This document shows positions 22,146 through 32,114 of a stretch of DNA of 64,000 nt, in pieces. The stretch is from Ehrlichia ruminantium str. Welgevonden (GTDB lineage Bacteria; Pseudomonadota; Alphaproteobacteria; Rickettsiales; Anaplasmataceae). The notes under the pieces were generated by a model. The model was not told where the DNA came from. It searched no databases and saw only the letters and a program-made list of their open reading frames with translations. The stretch covers positions 372,001-436,000 of the forward strand of contig NC_005295.2 in assembly GCF_000026005.1 (NCBI RefSeq), read 5' to 3'. A program made the position numbers and the translations under genes. Positions within the stretch are counted from its first letter, which is position 1. Every line of letters begins with the position of its first letter.

Positions 22146-22433
22146 ATATTATAAAAGTATTTCATTTATAAATAAATATATAAAATTGTTTTAAATAGTA
22201 TTAAAATAATTATTAATATTAATTATACTATTTACTTTATAGCTTTTTGTATATTCTGAATATTAGAGATATTTATTGCCGTATAATTGATTTATGAACT
22301 TGTGAGCTATATTTATTTTAAGTATACTGTTGGGTCCTATTATTAAGATTTATCATGGTGTAGTTTAGTATTAAGTGATCTTTTAGTAAATTAAATAATA
22401 AAAAAATTACTATACTACTTATGATTTTAAGAA

Positions 22434-23462
22434 TTAGCTTTTAAAAAGATTAGTGTTGTTATGTAATAGCATATTTAATCCTTGAATTTCTTGATCACTT
22501 AATGAGGTAGATACAGGGTTTGGTAATTTGTATTTTAAATAGCAATATTCACAATTTTTTTTAATTAGGTTAGATTTTCTATTGTTTTTGAATACCATAG
22601 TAGCACACTTGATATCTTCATCCACTTTTGTTTTGTGTATGGATTTTTGTGTAATATAGTTTTTTATTTGATTGGGAATTCCTAGAGTTAGATTTGTATC
22701 TGTGTATAATACTGATGTGAAATTTGGTGTTAAATTTACTAACGATAAGTTAAATGTAGTATTTGTTTTAATTTTAGTATTATGAATAGGAGTATTTTCT
22801 GCAGATATCAGCATATCTGTATTGATGGATATCTGAACTTTGTTAGTATTGATAATAGTAAAATGTATAATATTACTAGTGATTTTTATATTTTCAGGGT
22901 GATATCCTTGTTCACGTAAGATTTTCTCTAAGAACTTGTGTCCTAACTTTTCATATCCTTGATTGTGTAAGTGATTTACTATTTCATATGTGATACTAGG
23001 ATCTGGAATCATATTGTTGTAGTATTTAAAAAGTTCATCCAATGTTGCTGATATAATGATTCTTTTAGAATATGTTTTGTAACATTGATTAAGGCATCTT
23101 ATATTTAATAGATCAGAAATATATTTTGTATGCTTCATTAGTTCTATGTTTGATAGATCTTGTAGGGTATAATCCCTTAGTTTTGTACGTATGAATGCAT
23201 CAGCGATTACTCCTCCATCATGGAACATAATTTGTAGATTTGGAATATTATCAAATGCGTTAGTTGCTGTTAATATGTCTTGGTCTATATCGTCTGATAT
23301 AGAAAATATCTTTGTTGTAGTTTTTTGTGATAAACCTGTTAAGTGTGTGTTGAAAATTGTTTTTTTATTGGATGTTAGAATATATCTTTTTCTTATGCAA
23401 TGTATAATAGCAGTAAATAATACTACTAATATTATCATAACATAGTTAATAAGATGAAACAT
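22434..23462 (-). CDS. Array paralog 6, anchored membrane protein, subgroup B (342 aa)
   Basis: Function unknown. The membrane helix is at residues 3-22, flanked by HCIRKRY on its C-terminal side. Landmarks: FDNIPNLQIMFHD (70-82), MKHTKYISD (109-117), Arg134 in SKRIIISATLDELF, and ITYEIVNHLHNQGYEKL (157-173). The beta-rich section includes VLYTDTNLTLGIP, and the tail has YKLPNPVSTSL. It is only 288 bp from the gene at 21120 and 445 bp from the gene at 23908, the tightest part of the minus-strand run; the three together are the closest subgroup B relatives. Confidence 0.85.
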   Translation of the reverse strand: MFHLINYVMIILVVLFTAIIHCIRKRYILTSNKKTIFNTHLTGLSQKTTTKIFSISDDIDQDILTATNAFDNIPNLQIMFHDGGVIADAFIRTKLRDYTLQDLSNIELMKHTKYISDLLNIRCLNQCYKTYSKRIIISATLDELFKYYNNMIPDPSITYEIVNHLHNQGYEKLGHKFLEKILREQGYHPENIKITSNIIHFTIINTNKVQISINTDMLISAENTPIHNTKIKTNTTFNLSLVNLTPNFTSVLYTDTNLTLGIPNQIKNYITQKSIHKTKVDEDIKCATMVFKNNRKSNLIKKNCEYCYLKYKLPNPVSTSLSDQEIQGLNMLLHNNTNLFKS

Positions 23463-23907
23463 GCTACTGTTGATTTAGTGTTGTGTAGAGATACTAATCC
23501 ATTGTAATATAAAGGATGATTAAATTATGATTTAATCATATAATATATTAATAAAATATTATTAATTTTTTATGTAAAATATATCTAGGTTACATTTATA
23601 TATTTAGTATAACATAATATAAAGATAAAAGGTAAGGTATAAAAAAATATTAGGATTTTTATTATTTAAAAAATTTTGAAGATTCTTTTTTATATTAATA
23701 TTTTAATATACTTATATATAAATTTTATAATATTATTGTTAATAGTATAAAGATTTACTAGGCGCACTATTTTGTTAGGAATGGTTAGAGTTATAAGCTT
23801 ATGAATTTATTTTTAGCCGTTTATTATTTGTTATAGAATGTATGTTGTTGCTATATATTGCAGAAAAATTGCAATTCATTTTTTATTAGGTAATAAGGTT
23901 ATATTAT
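23463..23907. other. Intergenic region, nothing recognised
   Basis: 445 bp, very A+T-rich, between two minus-strand array genes. It should contain the promoter for the gene at 22434-23462; no other feature was found. Confidence 0.4.
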
Positions 23908-25020
23908 CTATCTATGATAAGAAGAGCCTGAATTTCTGGTATTTCTTAACTCTAATATCTCATCAGAATATTGTGTAGTGTTATCATTATATAATGATAG
24001 AGAATTAGAAGATTGCAAATCTGGAAAATCGTATAAAAAATGTATTCTGCTATTATATGTATCTATCTCACTTAATACGGCATGGTTTTTTGATTTTGTT
24101 CCTAAATTTCTATAATATGTTTTTATGGTATATTTCTTGAGATTAATAGGAGTGCTCAATTCAAAACTTATATTTTTATATGATATGTCATTTTTTTGTG
24201 ATTCTGCATCTATTGTAAATGTGAGTGATGAAATAAATGACCTTGCTTTGTCTAATATAAAATATTTTTGGTATTTTTCTGGTATTTGTAGTTCTTCTGT
24301 AATATTACATACTATAGTGTTGCTATCTTGTGGTGTAAATAATATCGTATCTAGTGATATTTTAATTTTAGAGTATCCATGTTCTCTCAAAAATAAATGA
24401 TGTTTTATATTGAGTATATTACCGGTAATATATTTAGGTGCGTTGAAGTAATTTTCTGTATTGCATCGTGTTATTATCTCATGAATAATTTTTGGATTAG
24501 GTTTAGGGTAAGGTATGTTATCAGTTGTTTCGTGTTTGTATTCTTCTATAAGTTCTTCAAGTATTAACGCTAAAATGATTCGATAAAAAAATTTCTTTTG
24601 AACTTGTTCATATGTCATATTACATTTTTTTGATATGTATTCTATATGAGTTAACATACGTCGTGGTACGTTTCTCATATTTCTATAATTGATATATTCG
24701 TTGAATTTTGTTTGTATATAATTGATATCAATTTCATAGCCATTTATTTCAATACTTATATTTTGAATGTCTATTAATGTTTGTAAGCCTGTTTTTATTG
24801 AATAACTAACATGTTTAGGTGTTAAAATTGCTTTTAAGTTTTTTATAGAAAAGGATTTAAAATGTTGTTTGAAAATATTGCTATCAAATATGTGGTTAAG
24901 TACACTATATAATGCTATAATTGGTATTAATAATATTGGAAATACAGAAATTATTAAAAAAGTGATAATTTTGACTATAGTAAAACTATTAGTTATTTTA
25001 TTGTAACAAATTGATAACAT
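23908..25020 (-). CDS. Array paralog 7, anchored membrane protein, subgroup B (370 aa)
   Basis: Function unknown. The hydrophobic segment is long (residues 15-44, with Pro28 and Pro33), so it may form a hairpin or a kinked helix. Landmarks: LIDIQNISIEINGYEI (82-97), THIEYISKK (124-132), Arg147 in YRIILALILEELIEEY, and KIIHEIITRC (177-186). The beta-rich part has ISYKNISFEL, and the tail carries YDFPDLQ. It ends the minus-strand run. A 539-bp spacer separates it from the first plus-strand member, where array polarity flips. Confidence 0.85.
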   Translation of the reverse strand: MLSICYNKITNSFTIVKIITFLIISVFPILLIPIIALYSVLNHIFDSNIFKQHFKSFSIKNLKAILTPKHVSYSIKTGLQTLIDIQNISIEINGYEIDINYIQTKFNEYINYRNMRNVPRRMLTHIEYISKKCNMTYEQVQKKFFYRIILALILEELIEEYKHETTDNIPYPKPNPKIIHEIITRCNTENYFNAPKYITGNILNIKHHLFLREHGYSKIKISLDTILFTPQDSNTIVCNITEELQIPEKYQKYFILDKARSFISSLTFTIDAESQKNDISYKNISFELSTPINLKKYTIKTYYRNLGTKSKNHAVLSEIDTYNSRIHFLYDFPDLQSSNSLSLYNDNTTQYSDEILELRNTRNSGSSYHR

Positions 25021-25559
25021 TATTTAATAAATGTTAATTAGTGATAATTTAATTATATAGAATAATATAATAGATAGTATATTAATTAATATTACTTTAA
25101 TTTTTTTTTTTTAGAAAGTTGTAGAGAATAACAATTATATATTAGTATAGTATATAGTTAATAGTATTACAAAATACTCTGATATTGCTATTAAAAAACT
25201 ACTGTAGAAAATTATTATTTAATTAACCTAATATATATAGATATGATTGTTTGATATTTTTAACACAGTTTATATTTTTGTTTTATGTGATTAATTTGTC
25301 ATTACTTTAGTTAAGTTTAGCTTTTATTTTTAATATATTGTGGTGGTATATACAATATAAAATTGGTAGTTAGATATCATGCTGTTTAGGAGATTACATT
25401 ATTTATAAGAATGAAGGTATGGTACTATTTTATATAGTATAAGATTTTATCTATTATTTTAAATTTAATCATTAATATAAGTTTATAATAAAAAAATCTT
25501 TTATTTGTTAATATACTATGTTATACAAGGTTAACCATTGTTACTAGAAGTATAAAACA
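25021..25559. promoter_or_regulatory. Divergent promoter region at the array polarity switch
   Basis: 539 bp between the divergent starts of array paralogs 7 (-) and 8 (+). No ORF. An 8-bp inverted repeat (25334-25341 / 25352-25359) is the only structure seen, and it is weak. Promoters in both directions are expected from the arrangement, but I cannot place the boxes. Confidence 0.45.
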
Positions 25560-26513
25560 ATGAAAAGTTCAAACATTGCATTGTTATGTTGTATAATTGT
25601 TGCTATTCTTTTAATAGCTATTGTTACTACTATTTGTGTAGTACCACATATTTTGGAGAAAAGGAGAAATGAGCGTTTATTACAAATTGAGCTATCAAAA
25701 ATGGTGGATACAGCAGATACTACTATAAAAGAAGTAATATGTCGTGATAATAGTGTTTCTTTTTATATAAATGGTGTTAACAGTAAAGAGCTACTTACCG
25801 ATAGGTTGGGTTATTATAAGCAGAGATTGGATGATGAATTGGTAAAAAAGCATCTTAAATATGTAAGGAGTCATGAGCTATATAAATGTCATGCTGACAG
25901 TGATAAAATGATAAGAGCTATGATAGGAGCATCTCTTGAAAGTGTTATTATGGAAAGTACAGTGGATAAACCAAATATCTGTTTGGTTTATCATGCTATG
26001 AATTATCTTTTTTCAGAAGGTTATAGGCGTTTATTGTTAAATATGGTGTCTAAGATAGTTGGAGAACATGAAATATCAGGGTTGAAGAAATATTTACCAG
26101 AATATAGTGATAGTAGTACTGATATAAAAATGGTTATAAAGTACGATAGTAAAATGTTGCCAAATCAGCTTTGTATTGAAGTAACATTGAGAGATTCTTT
26201 TGAAATAAATGTGTGCGGGGAGATACATTCTAATATATTGTCTTCAAATATGGAATTATTAATATCACCGACAAAGAGTGATGATAAAGTTTTACAATAT
26301 TCCTTAAAAAAAGATATTACTTCTGTTGTATCAGATCTGTTTAACGTACATGCTATTGCGAATTTTGTGCAATCTTCATGTAGTATGCCAACTTTTTTTG
26401 TTAAACAACATGTATGTTCTTCAGAACGACCGTCTGAGGGCAAGTTATGCATCCCTGAAGAGGGAACAACACCATATTGCACATTTGACGGCATTACTCG
26501 TATGACACATTAA
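25560..26513 (+). CDS. Array paralog 8, anchored membrane protein, subgroup A (317 aa)
   Basis: Function unknown. The membrane helix is at residues 6-30, then LEKRRNERL. Subgroup A landmarks: LSKMVDTADTTIKE (45-58), VSFYINGVNSKELL (66-79), VKKHLKYV (95-102), Arg119 in SDKMIRAMIGASLESVI, and CLVYHAMNYLFSEGY (141-155), where the first His of IHH is Tyr. MELLISP and LQYSLKK mark the beta-rich part, and the tail has MPTFFVKQH. It is the first of five plus-strand paralogs spaced 415-586 bp apart. Confidence 0.86.
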   Translation: MKSSNIALLCCIIVAILLIAIVTTICVVPHILEKRRNERLLQIELSKMVDTADTTIKEVICRDNSVSFYINGVNSKELLTDRLGYYKQRLDDELVKKHLKYVRSHELYKCHADSDKMIRAMIGASLESVIMESTVDKPNICLVYHAMNYLFSEGYRRLLLNMVSKIVGEHEISGLKKYLPEYSDSSTDIKMVIKYDSKMLPNQLCIEVTLRDSFEINVCGEIHSNILSSNMELLISPTKSDDKVLQYSLKKDITSVVSDLFNVHAIANFVQSSCSMPTFFVKQHVCSSERPSEGKLCIPEEGTTPYCTFDGITRMTH

Positions 26514-26967
26514 TTAGTTAATTTGATGAAGTTTTTTATAAGAGGTTGAGAGTAATATACTTACTTTTGTTTATAAAGTTTTAGTTAGTATCTATGTATT
26601 GTTATTAGATTTTTATAACAAAAAGTTAATAGTAATTTATTTAGGATAGAATTTTTGTATTAATATTTCGCATGAATTAGAGATTTATTTTAGCTTATGT
26701 TGTGAAGATATGGAATTTATATCTATAGTAGTCACTTATCATTTATAATATGGATTAGTATTTTCTATGAAGGTAGTTGTTAATTATAAGGTTATCTGTC
26801 TTAGAATATGGTATGAAAAAATGTTGTACTATTTGTATATAGTATAGAATTTTAGCTATAATTATAAAATTGTTAATGAATCTTTTTAAAAAAAATAATA
26901 AATTTATTTAAATTAGAAAATATTTTATGGTATATTAGTTAAGTAATTATTTAATTAGAAAATAAAA
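26514..26967. other. Spacer between array paralogs 8 and 9
   Basis: 454 bp. The 3' flank resembles those after paralogs 10 and 11 (a tacttacttttgtttataaagttttag-like stretch near 26559), so gene plus flank seems to have been duplicated as a unit. No gene. Confidence 0.45.
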
Positions 26968-27891
26968 ATGAATAATTTAAATTTTTTACAAATGTGGTTA
27001 TTGGCTGGTTTGGCTTGCATTTTAGTTGGTGCTCTTATTGCTCCTATAATTGCATATGTCATGTATAGATACCGTATGAATTTATGTCGTCGTGATTTAT
27101 CAGGTATGATGAATGTGCTGGATACTAAATTGAAAGGAGAGTCCTATGATGATTGTAAAGTCTCTTTTTATATAAATGGTGTTCATGCTAAGGCAGTATT
27201 TGTAGAAAAATGTCTTTATTATAATGATGGTATGGCAGAATGTGAATTAGTACAAAAACATCTGGAATATGTCAAAAATAATAGCAATTATAAGAAAAAT
27301 GGTGATGATAATAACTTAAGAAGAGCAATAGCGGGGGCAGCACTTGAAAGTATAATTAAAACAGCTGATACACATGGTAATATAAATATGTGTTTGATAC
27401 ATCATTTTGTAAGTTATCTCTATTCCGAAGATTATGAATGTATATTAAGACATGTTATGTCACACCTAATTAGAAAACAGGGGACTCAAGAAATAAAGAA
27501 GCATAGGAATGGTATGAGTATTCAAAAGGTAACGATTAATTATAATACTGAAGGACCATCACATAAACTTTGTCTTAGAGTTTCTCTTAGTAATAGTATT
27601 ACAGCGGAGGATAGTGAATGTAATTCTGGTAAAGAAGAGTCAGACAACTTAAGCATGGAATTCTTAGTATTGCCTACAAAAAATAATAGTCATGTTTTGC
27701 AATATTCATCAAGAAAAGGTATCGTTCTAACAACTAGTTCATTTACTAAACGTGTTCTTAATGTACCAAGTTTCCTTGTTACAGGAAGAAAAGAATTACC
27801 ATGTATTGAATATGACAGGAAATCTTCTCAAGAATTTATCGATACAGTAGTACGTCAAATGCAGGAAAAGCCTGTTGGACACATAAGATAG
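26968..27891 (+). CDS. Array paralog 9, anchored membrane protein, subgroup A (307 aa)
   Basis: Function unknown. The membrane helix lies at residues 8-32, with a basic YRYRMNLCRRDL follow-on. Landmarks: LSGMMNVLDTKLK (44-56), VSFYINGVHAKAVF (65-78), VQKHLEYVKN (95-104), Arg118-Arg119 in NNLRRAIAGAALESII, and CLIHHFVSYLYSEDY (142-156). The beta-rich half has MEFLVLPTK and VLQYSSRK, and the tail has VPSFLVTG. It differs from its neighbours in having an extra acidic insert (SECNSGKEESDN) before the MEFLV strand. Confidence 0.86.
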   Translation: MNNLNFLQMWLLAGLACILVGALIAPIIAYVMYRYRMNLCRRDLSGMMNVLDTKLKGESYDDCKVSFYINGVHAKAVFVEKCLYYNDGMAECELVQKHLEYVKNNSNYKKNGDDNNLRRAIAGAALESIIKTADTHGNINMCLIHHFVSYLYSEDYECILRHVMSHLIRKQGTQEIKKHRNGMSIQKVTINYNTEGPSHKLCLRVSLSNSITAEDSECNSGKEESDNLSMEFLVLPTKNNSHVLQYSSRKGIVLTTSSFTKRVLNVPSFLVTGRKELPCIEYDRKSSQEFIDTVVRQMQEKPVGHIR

Positions 27892-28306
27892 GAATAATTG
27901 ATATTAATAGATTTGTAAGATTTACTTTGTTTGATAGTATGTTAATTAATGTTAGCTGTCAAATTCTTAAAGAATCTAAGTCATAGTTTTGGTAAGTTCT
28001 TATTAGAAATAACACGTATTTATTATTTAAATATAGTGCTTAGTGTAAATTAAAAGTTCTATTTGTTATGTTGAAGAAAAACAGGTGTTGTATCAATACT
28101 GTAATGAAGTTCATATTACACGTAAAAATGTGATATTAAATTAATCATATTAAAAATACTATTGTTTATGCAATCTAGAATTTTTTAATTATTATTAAAA
28201 ATTATTAATAAATCTTAATAAAATAAAATTTTATTAAGATAAATCTATTATCTTATTAATACATATGTTATACAGTATTAGTTTATTAGTTTACTAAAAA
28301 ATAAAA
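27892..28306. other. Spacer between array paralogs 9 and 10
   Basis: 415 bp, A+T-rich. Near 28205-28260 short alternating complementary runs (aaattttatt/aataaaattt type) could form a weak hairpin. Nothing else seen. Confidence 0.35.
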
Positions 28307-29227
28307 GTGGGTGATCTGGGTTTCTTATTATTGTGTTACATAGCAGTTATCTTTTTTTTATTGGCTGTTGTTATGATTTTTTACTCAATATTCCATATTT
28401 TATGGAAAAGAGACAATCCGAGTTTATTACAAACTAAATTATCACAAATTGTTAGTTCAGCAGATACTACTATGAAAAATGGTAAGTGTTCTTATAAAGG
28501 TAGAATAAGTTTTTATGTAAATGGTATGGATGTTGTAACATTACTTACAGACAGATTCTATTATTATAGGGGAAAACAAAGTGATAAGTTAGTAATGAAA
28601 CATTTGAAATATGTTCAGAATACTATGAGTTATAATGGTTATAGTAAAAGTGATCAAACTATAAGGGCTATAATGGGAGCAGCTCTTGAAAGTATTCTTA
28701 TACAAAATGTAAAAGAGAAACCAAATATGTGTTTAATACATCATACTATAAGCTATCTTTATGCTCAAGGCTATGACAACTTGTTGCTAAATATAATAGA
28801 CAATGTAGTATCTCAAAAAGAATATATGAATGAAACTACATTGTATTCTTTACCACGTTATTACAGTAGTAAAACTTTGACGTCAGTAATTATTAAAATG
28901 TTTCCAAATCAGCTTTATGTTAATATGACACTTAATGATCCAATTATGAACGAAACAGCTTTGGGTATGGAACATAGTAATACGTTCTCTTCAATGATGG
29001 AGTTATTTATATTACCTAAAAAACATAGTAGTAGAGTTTTACAATATTCCGGAGAGTTTGTATCTCTAATTGCTCAGGATTCTGGATGTTCTATGAAAGT
29101 ACATACTGTACAATATAGTATACCAACTTTTTTCGTTAAGGAGTGTATACCTACTGTAGAACAAGTGCAATACAGCATACCTTTACTTGACAATGTAACA
29201 GCAAATACTGCAACGCTTACAGCATAA
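28307..29227 (+). CDS. Array paralog 10, anchored membrane protein, subgroup A (306 aa)
   Basis: Function unknown. It starts at a GTG with no clear Shine-Dalgarno; no better in-frame start precedes the membrane helix (residues 5-31). Landmarks: LSQIVSSADTTMK (45-57), ISFYVNGMDVVTLL (67-80), VMKHLKYVQN (96-105), Arg120 in DQTIRAIMGAALESIL, and CLIHHTISYLYAQGY (142-156). Then MELFILPKK and VLQYSGEF follow, and the tail has YSIPTFFVKE. It is the closest intact relative of the split gene at 31218, which helps show that the latter was once one reading frame. Confidence 0.86.
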   Translation: MGDLGFLLLCYIAVIFFLLAVVMIFYSIFHILWKRDNPSLLQTKLSQIVSSADTTMKNGKCSYKGRISFYVNGMDVVTLLTDRFYYYRGKQSDKLVMKHLKYVQNTMSYNGYSKSDQTIRAIMGAALESILIQNVKEKPNMCLIHHTISYLYAQGYDNLLLNIIDNVVSQKEYMNETTLYSLPRYYSSKTLTSVIIKMFPNQLYVNMTLNDPIMNETALGMEHSNTFSSMMELFILPKKHSSRVLQYSGEFVSLIAQDSGCSMKVHTVQYSIPTFFVKECIPTVEQVQYSIPLLDNVTANTATLTA

Positions 29228-29650
29228 TAGTTGTATGTAAGTAAAAGCTTTAGCTAAATATATAAGTATCTTTACTTTTTTATGAGGTTTTGGTTGCTAT
29301 ATACTACTATTAAACTTTGAAAAATTTATCACAGTTTGAATGGTTATTTGAATTGAAGTACTTATTTGTAGTATTACTATATATATATTTTTTTTATCTA
29401 TTATAAACAATCTTTAGTTAATAGAAATATTGCTTATGTTCATATAAAGATTATATTCTTTTAGAACAAGAACTTGATTTATCCGAATAGCATTAAATTT
29501 AATACTGTACTATGTATTGCAGAGTTTTTGTTGTTATTTTAAATTTTTAATAAATGTTATATAGTAAATCTTGTATAATAAAGATGTTTTATATTATTAA
29601 TATTAATGTTATATTATTAATTAATGTTAAGATTAATCGGATAAAAGTAT
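29228..29650. other. Spacer between array paralogs 10 and 11
   Basis: 423 bp without ORFs or convincing hairpins. It includes a 3'-flank stretch like those after the neighbouring paralogs. Confidence 0.35.
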
Positions 29651-30631
29651 ATGATAAAAGATGATAAGCTACTTATAATAGGAATAGGTGTCATAGGTAT
29701 TATGGCGTTTATTATGATTGTTTTTAGAATTATGTATTTAATACAATGCATATCACGTATAAGACAAGGTATATCATTATTAAAAAATAATTTATTAACA
29801 ATGGTTAATACAGCAGATACTACTATGAAGGAAGTTAAACCTTGTTGTAATGATAATGTATGTTTTGTAGTAAATGGTATTCATGTTGGAAATTTACTTA
29901 TTAGCACATTCAATGATTATTGGAAGAAACAAGATGATCCATTAGTAAAAAAACACATGGATTATATAAGAGGTGATGTAAGCTATAATAGTAAGGATGA
30001 ACATGATCAAATGATAAGAGCTACAATGGGAGCAGCTTTTGAAAGTATTGTTATACAAGATATAAATTCTCAACCAAATATGTCTTTAATACATCATACT
30101 ATAAGTTACCTTTATGGAAAAGGATATCAAGATTTGTTGCGTAAAATGATCTGTGAAATAGTCACTAAGAAAGAGTGTATATATATGATGCTTAAGCCTT
30201 TTCGAGAAGATAATTGGGCTGATAGGGCTAATTTACATATGATGGTTAGGTATGATAGTCATAATGTAGGTGATGATCGAGTGTATATTGACACGTATCT
30301 TTTAGGTTTTGCAGGAAATGAGTCTGGTATTCCGTCAAGTATGAAGTTATTAATATCACCTGAAAGAAGTGATAGTAGGGTTTTAAAATATTCATCTTAT
30401 GTATCTTGTATATTTATTCCAAAGGATGGTAAGGTAAAATCTTTAAAAAGGATACGTTGTGAAAGTACTCTGTTTAAGGAAGGAGATAATCCTGTGAAGG
30501 AGGTAATATATACATATGATATGCCAAGTTTTTCTATTGGACAAGATATACCTATAAAACCTGTAAGAGGATATCTTCAATCCTGTTGTGAAGAGACACA
30601 GATGCTTGCGCGTACCAATGGAATGGTATGA
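29651..30631 (+). CDS. Array paralog 11, anchored membrane protein, subgroup A (326 aa)
   Basis: Function unknown. The membrane helix spans residues 8-31, then a basic loop (ISRIRQG). Landmarks: LLTMVNTADTTMKE (48-61), VCFVVNGIHVGNLL (70-83), VKKHMDYI (99-106), Arg123 in DQMIRATMGAAFESIV, and SLIHHTISYLYGKGY (145-159). The beta-rich half has MKLLISPERSDS and LKYSSYV, and the tail has YDMPSFSIGQD. It shares a near-identical DDPLVKKHMDYI block with the split gene that follows, so the two are probably sister copies. Confidence 0.86.
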   Translation: MIKDDKLLIIGIGVIGIMAFIMIVFRIMYLIQCISRIRQGISLLKNNLLTMVNTADTTMKEVKPCCNDNVCFVVNGIHVGNLLISTFNDYWKKQDDPLVKKHMDYIRGDVSYNSKDEHDQMIRATMGAAFESIVIQDINSQPNMSLIHHTISYLYGKGYQDLLRKMICEIVTKKECIYMMLKPFREDNWADRANLHMMVRYDSHNVGDDRVYIDTYLLGFAGNESGIPSSMKLLISPERSDSRVLKYSSYVSCIFIPKDGKVKSLKRIRCESTLFKEGDNPVKEVIYTYDMPSFSIGQDIPIKPVRGYLQSCCEETQMLARTNGMV

Positions 30632-31217
30632 GTTGATATAGTATATAACTTTTAGCATATCATTTTTACTTTTATTTGTAAATTTTAGTTATGTGTTACT
30701 ATAGGATTGTTAGAGAAGTTAAGACTAATTTGATTAGTACTTAAATGAAAATATTTATTTAATTGTAAGTATAAGTAGTAGAATAATTATTGGTTGAGCT
30801 TTAAAAACTTTAAACTAAAAGTTTTATTAATCTCATTGTTTATGAGATGGGTTTTGGTTAATATTAGTTATAAGTGGTATATCAAGTTACTAGAAATAAA
30901 AAAAGTAACTTATGATTTTGTAAATCTTTGATTTAAAATATTTATTCTTCAATATATTATGAGCAATATTCAAAAATGAAATGAAGTATTGTATGTGTGT
31001 AGGCTTATATATTTCTTGATAAAATTCTTAACTAATCATATTAAAAATTGTAATATAAGGTGAAAAATTACTGTTTTATATGTTATGATGTTTCAATTAT
31101 TATTTTAAATCATTAATAAATATTATAAAGTAAATCCTATTTGATAAAAAAAATACTTTATGTCCTAATATTTATATTATATAGTATTTAGTATAAAAAC
31201 TCTTTATTGGAGAGAAT
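30632..31217. other. Spacer between array paralogs 11 and 12
   Basis: 586 bp. A stretch around 30730-30760 (taatttgattagtacttaaa) has a diverged match near 32545-32570 in the gap after the array, evidence of duplicated flanks. No gene. Confidence 0.4.
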
Positions 31218-31745
31218 ATGTTTACTAAGCGAGGTTTGATATTCCTTGGAGTGTGTTGTGCTACTATTGTAGTATACCTAATTCTTTACCGTGTTCTACG
31301 TTTAGTGTTCCATAAAGAAATAGTAGAAATCTCAACCTTTGAAAATAATTTATTAAAAATTATTAACTCTGCAGATACCACTATAAGAAAAGCTGGATCT
31401 TCAATTAATCCAGTATGTTTTGTTATCGATGATGTTGAAGTTGAAAAGCAACAACTTATTGATAAATTTAATTATTATCAACAGGGACAAGATGATCCAT
31501 TAGTAAAAAAACACATGGATTATATAGAAGCTAACAAAAGCTATAATAATAAAGATGAAGATGATAAAACTATAAGAGCTATAATGGGAGCAGCTCTTGA
31601 GAGTATTATTATGCAGGATGTAGATGCTAAACCAAATATGTGTTTAATGCATCATGCTATAAACTATATTTATTCAGATGGTTATAAATGTTCGTTGCTA
31701 CAGATAATAGATGAAGTGACAGCATATGTGAGAGACAAACAATGA
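31218..31745 (+). CDS. Array paralog 12, N-terminal part, ended by an in-frame TGA (175 aa)
   Basis: Function unknown. A Shine-Dalgarno-like ggagag precedes the ATG. The N-terminal half is a normal subgroup A member: membrane helix at residues 6-30, IINSADTTIRK (48-58), VKKHMDYIE (96-104), Arg120 in DDKTIRAIMGAALESII, and CLMHHAINYIYSDGY (142-156). A TGA at 31743-31745 stops it just before the beta-rich half. Reading through the TGA in the same frame continues at once into the missing half, giving a total of 298 positions against 306 and 307 in its neighbours. Either the truncated anchor-plus-helix protein is made alone, or this is a very recent pseudogene. Confidence 0.75.
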   Translation: MFTKRGLIFLGVCCATIVVYLILYRVLRLVFHKEIVEISTFENNLLKIINSADTTIRKAGSSINPVCFVIDDVEVEKQQLIDKFNYYQQGQDDPLVKKHMDYIEANKSYNNKDEDDKTIRAIMGAALESIIMQDVDAKPNMCLMHHAINYIYSDGYKCSLLQIIDEVTAYVRDKQ

Positions 31746-32114
31746 GGATTGCCTACACCTTATTTATTAGATGATACCAATGAAATTATACCGAAGATAC
31801 TTGTTAAGTATCGTTCTAAAGAATTACGGAATGAGCTTAATATTGAGCTAACATTTCAAGTTCCTATGTTATTGGCTGGAGCTGATGGTCAATATGGAAG
31901 GAAAGAAGTTTGCACGTGTATGAGGTTTGCAATTTTACCTAAGGGAAAGTATGGTACAAAGGTATTCTATTCATTAGCAAAAAGCTTGCCTTCTTCAAAA
32001 GTATCACATGTTCACACGGTAGATATGTTTTTTCCACTTGAACCAGAAGAAGATGCCTATTGTGTACAACAAGGGAAAGATATACCACTAGTTCAATACT
32101 GTAGAAACGAGTAA
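31746..32114 (+). pseudogene. C-terminal half of array paralog 12, in frame after the TGA
   Basis: About 122 codons continue the frame of the preceding ORF with no further stop. The family's second-half landmarks are visible: KILVKYRSKELRNELNIEL, CMRFAILPKGK, KVFYSLAKS and a diverged VDMFFPLE end motif. The first possible in-frame start is a TTG directly after the stop. The GAGGA before it has no spacing, so independent initiation looks poor. The open frame argues for recent inactivation, stop-codon readthrough, or a sequencing or strain variant. Confidence 0.75.

Noticed and set aside
31743-31745. TGA read as selenocysteine or tryptophan
   Set aside because: Siblings show no Cys or Trp that would mark a recoded site at this point, no SECIS-like hairpin directly follows, and neither recoding is known to me in Ehrlichia.
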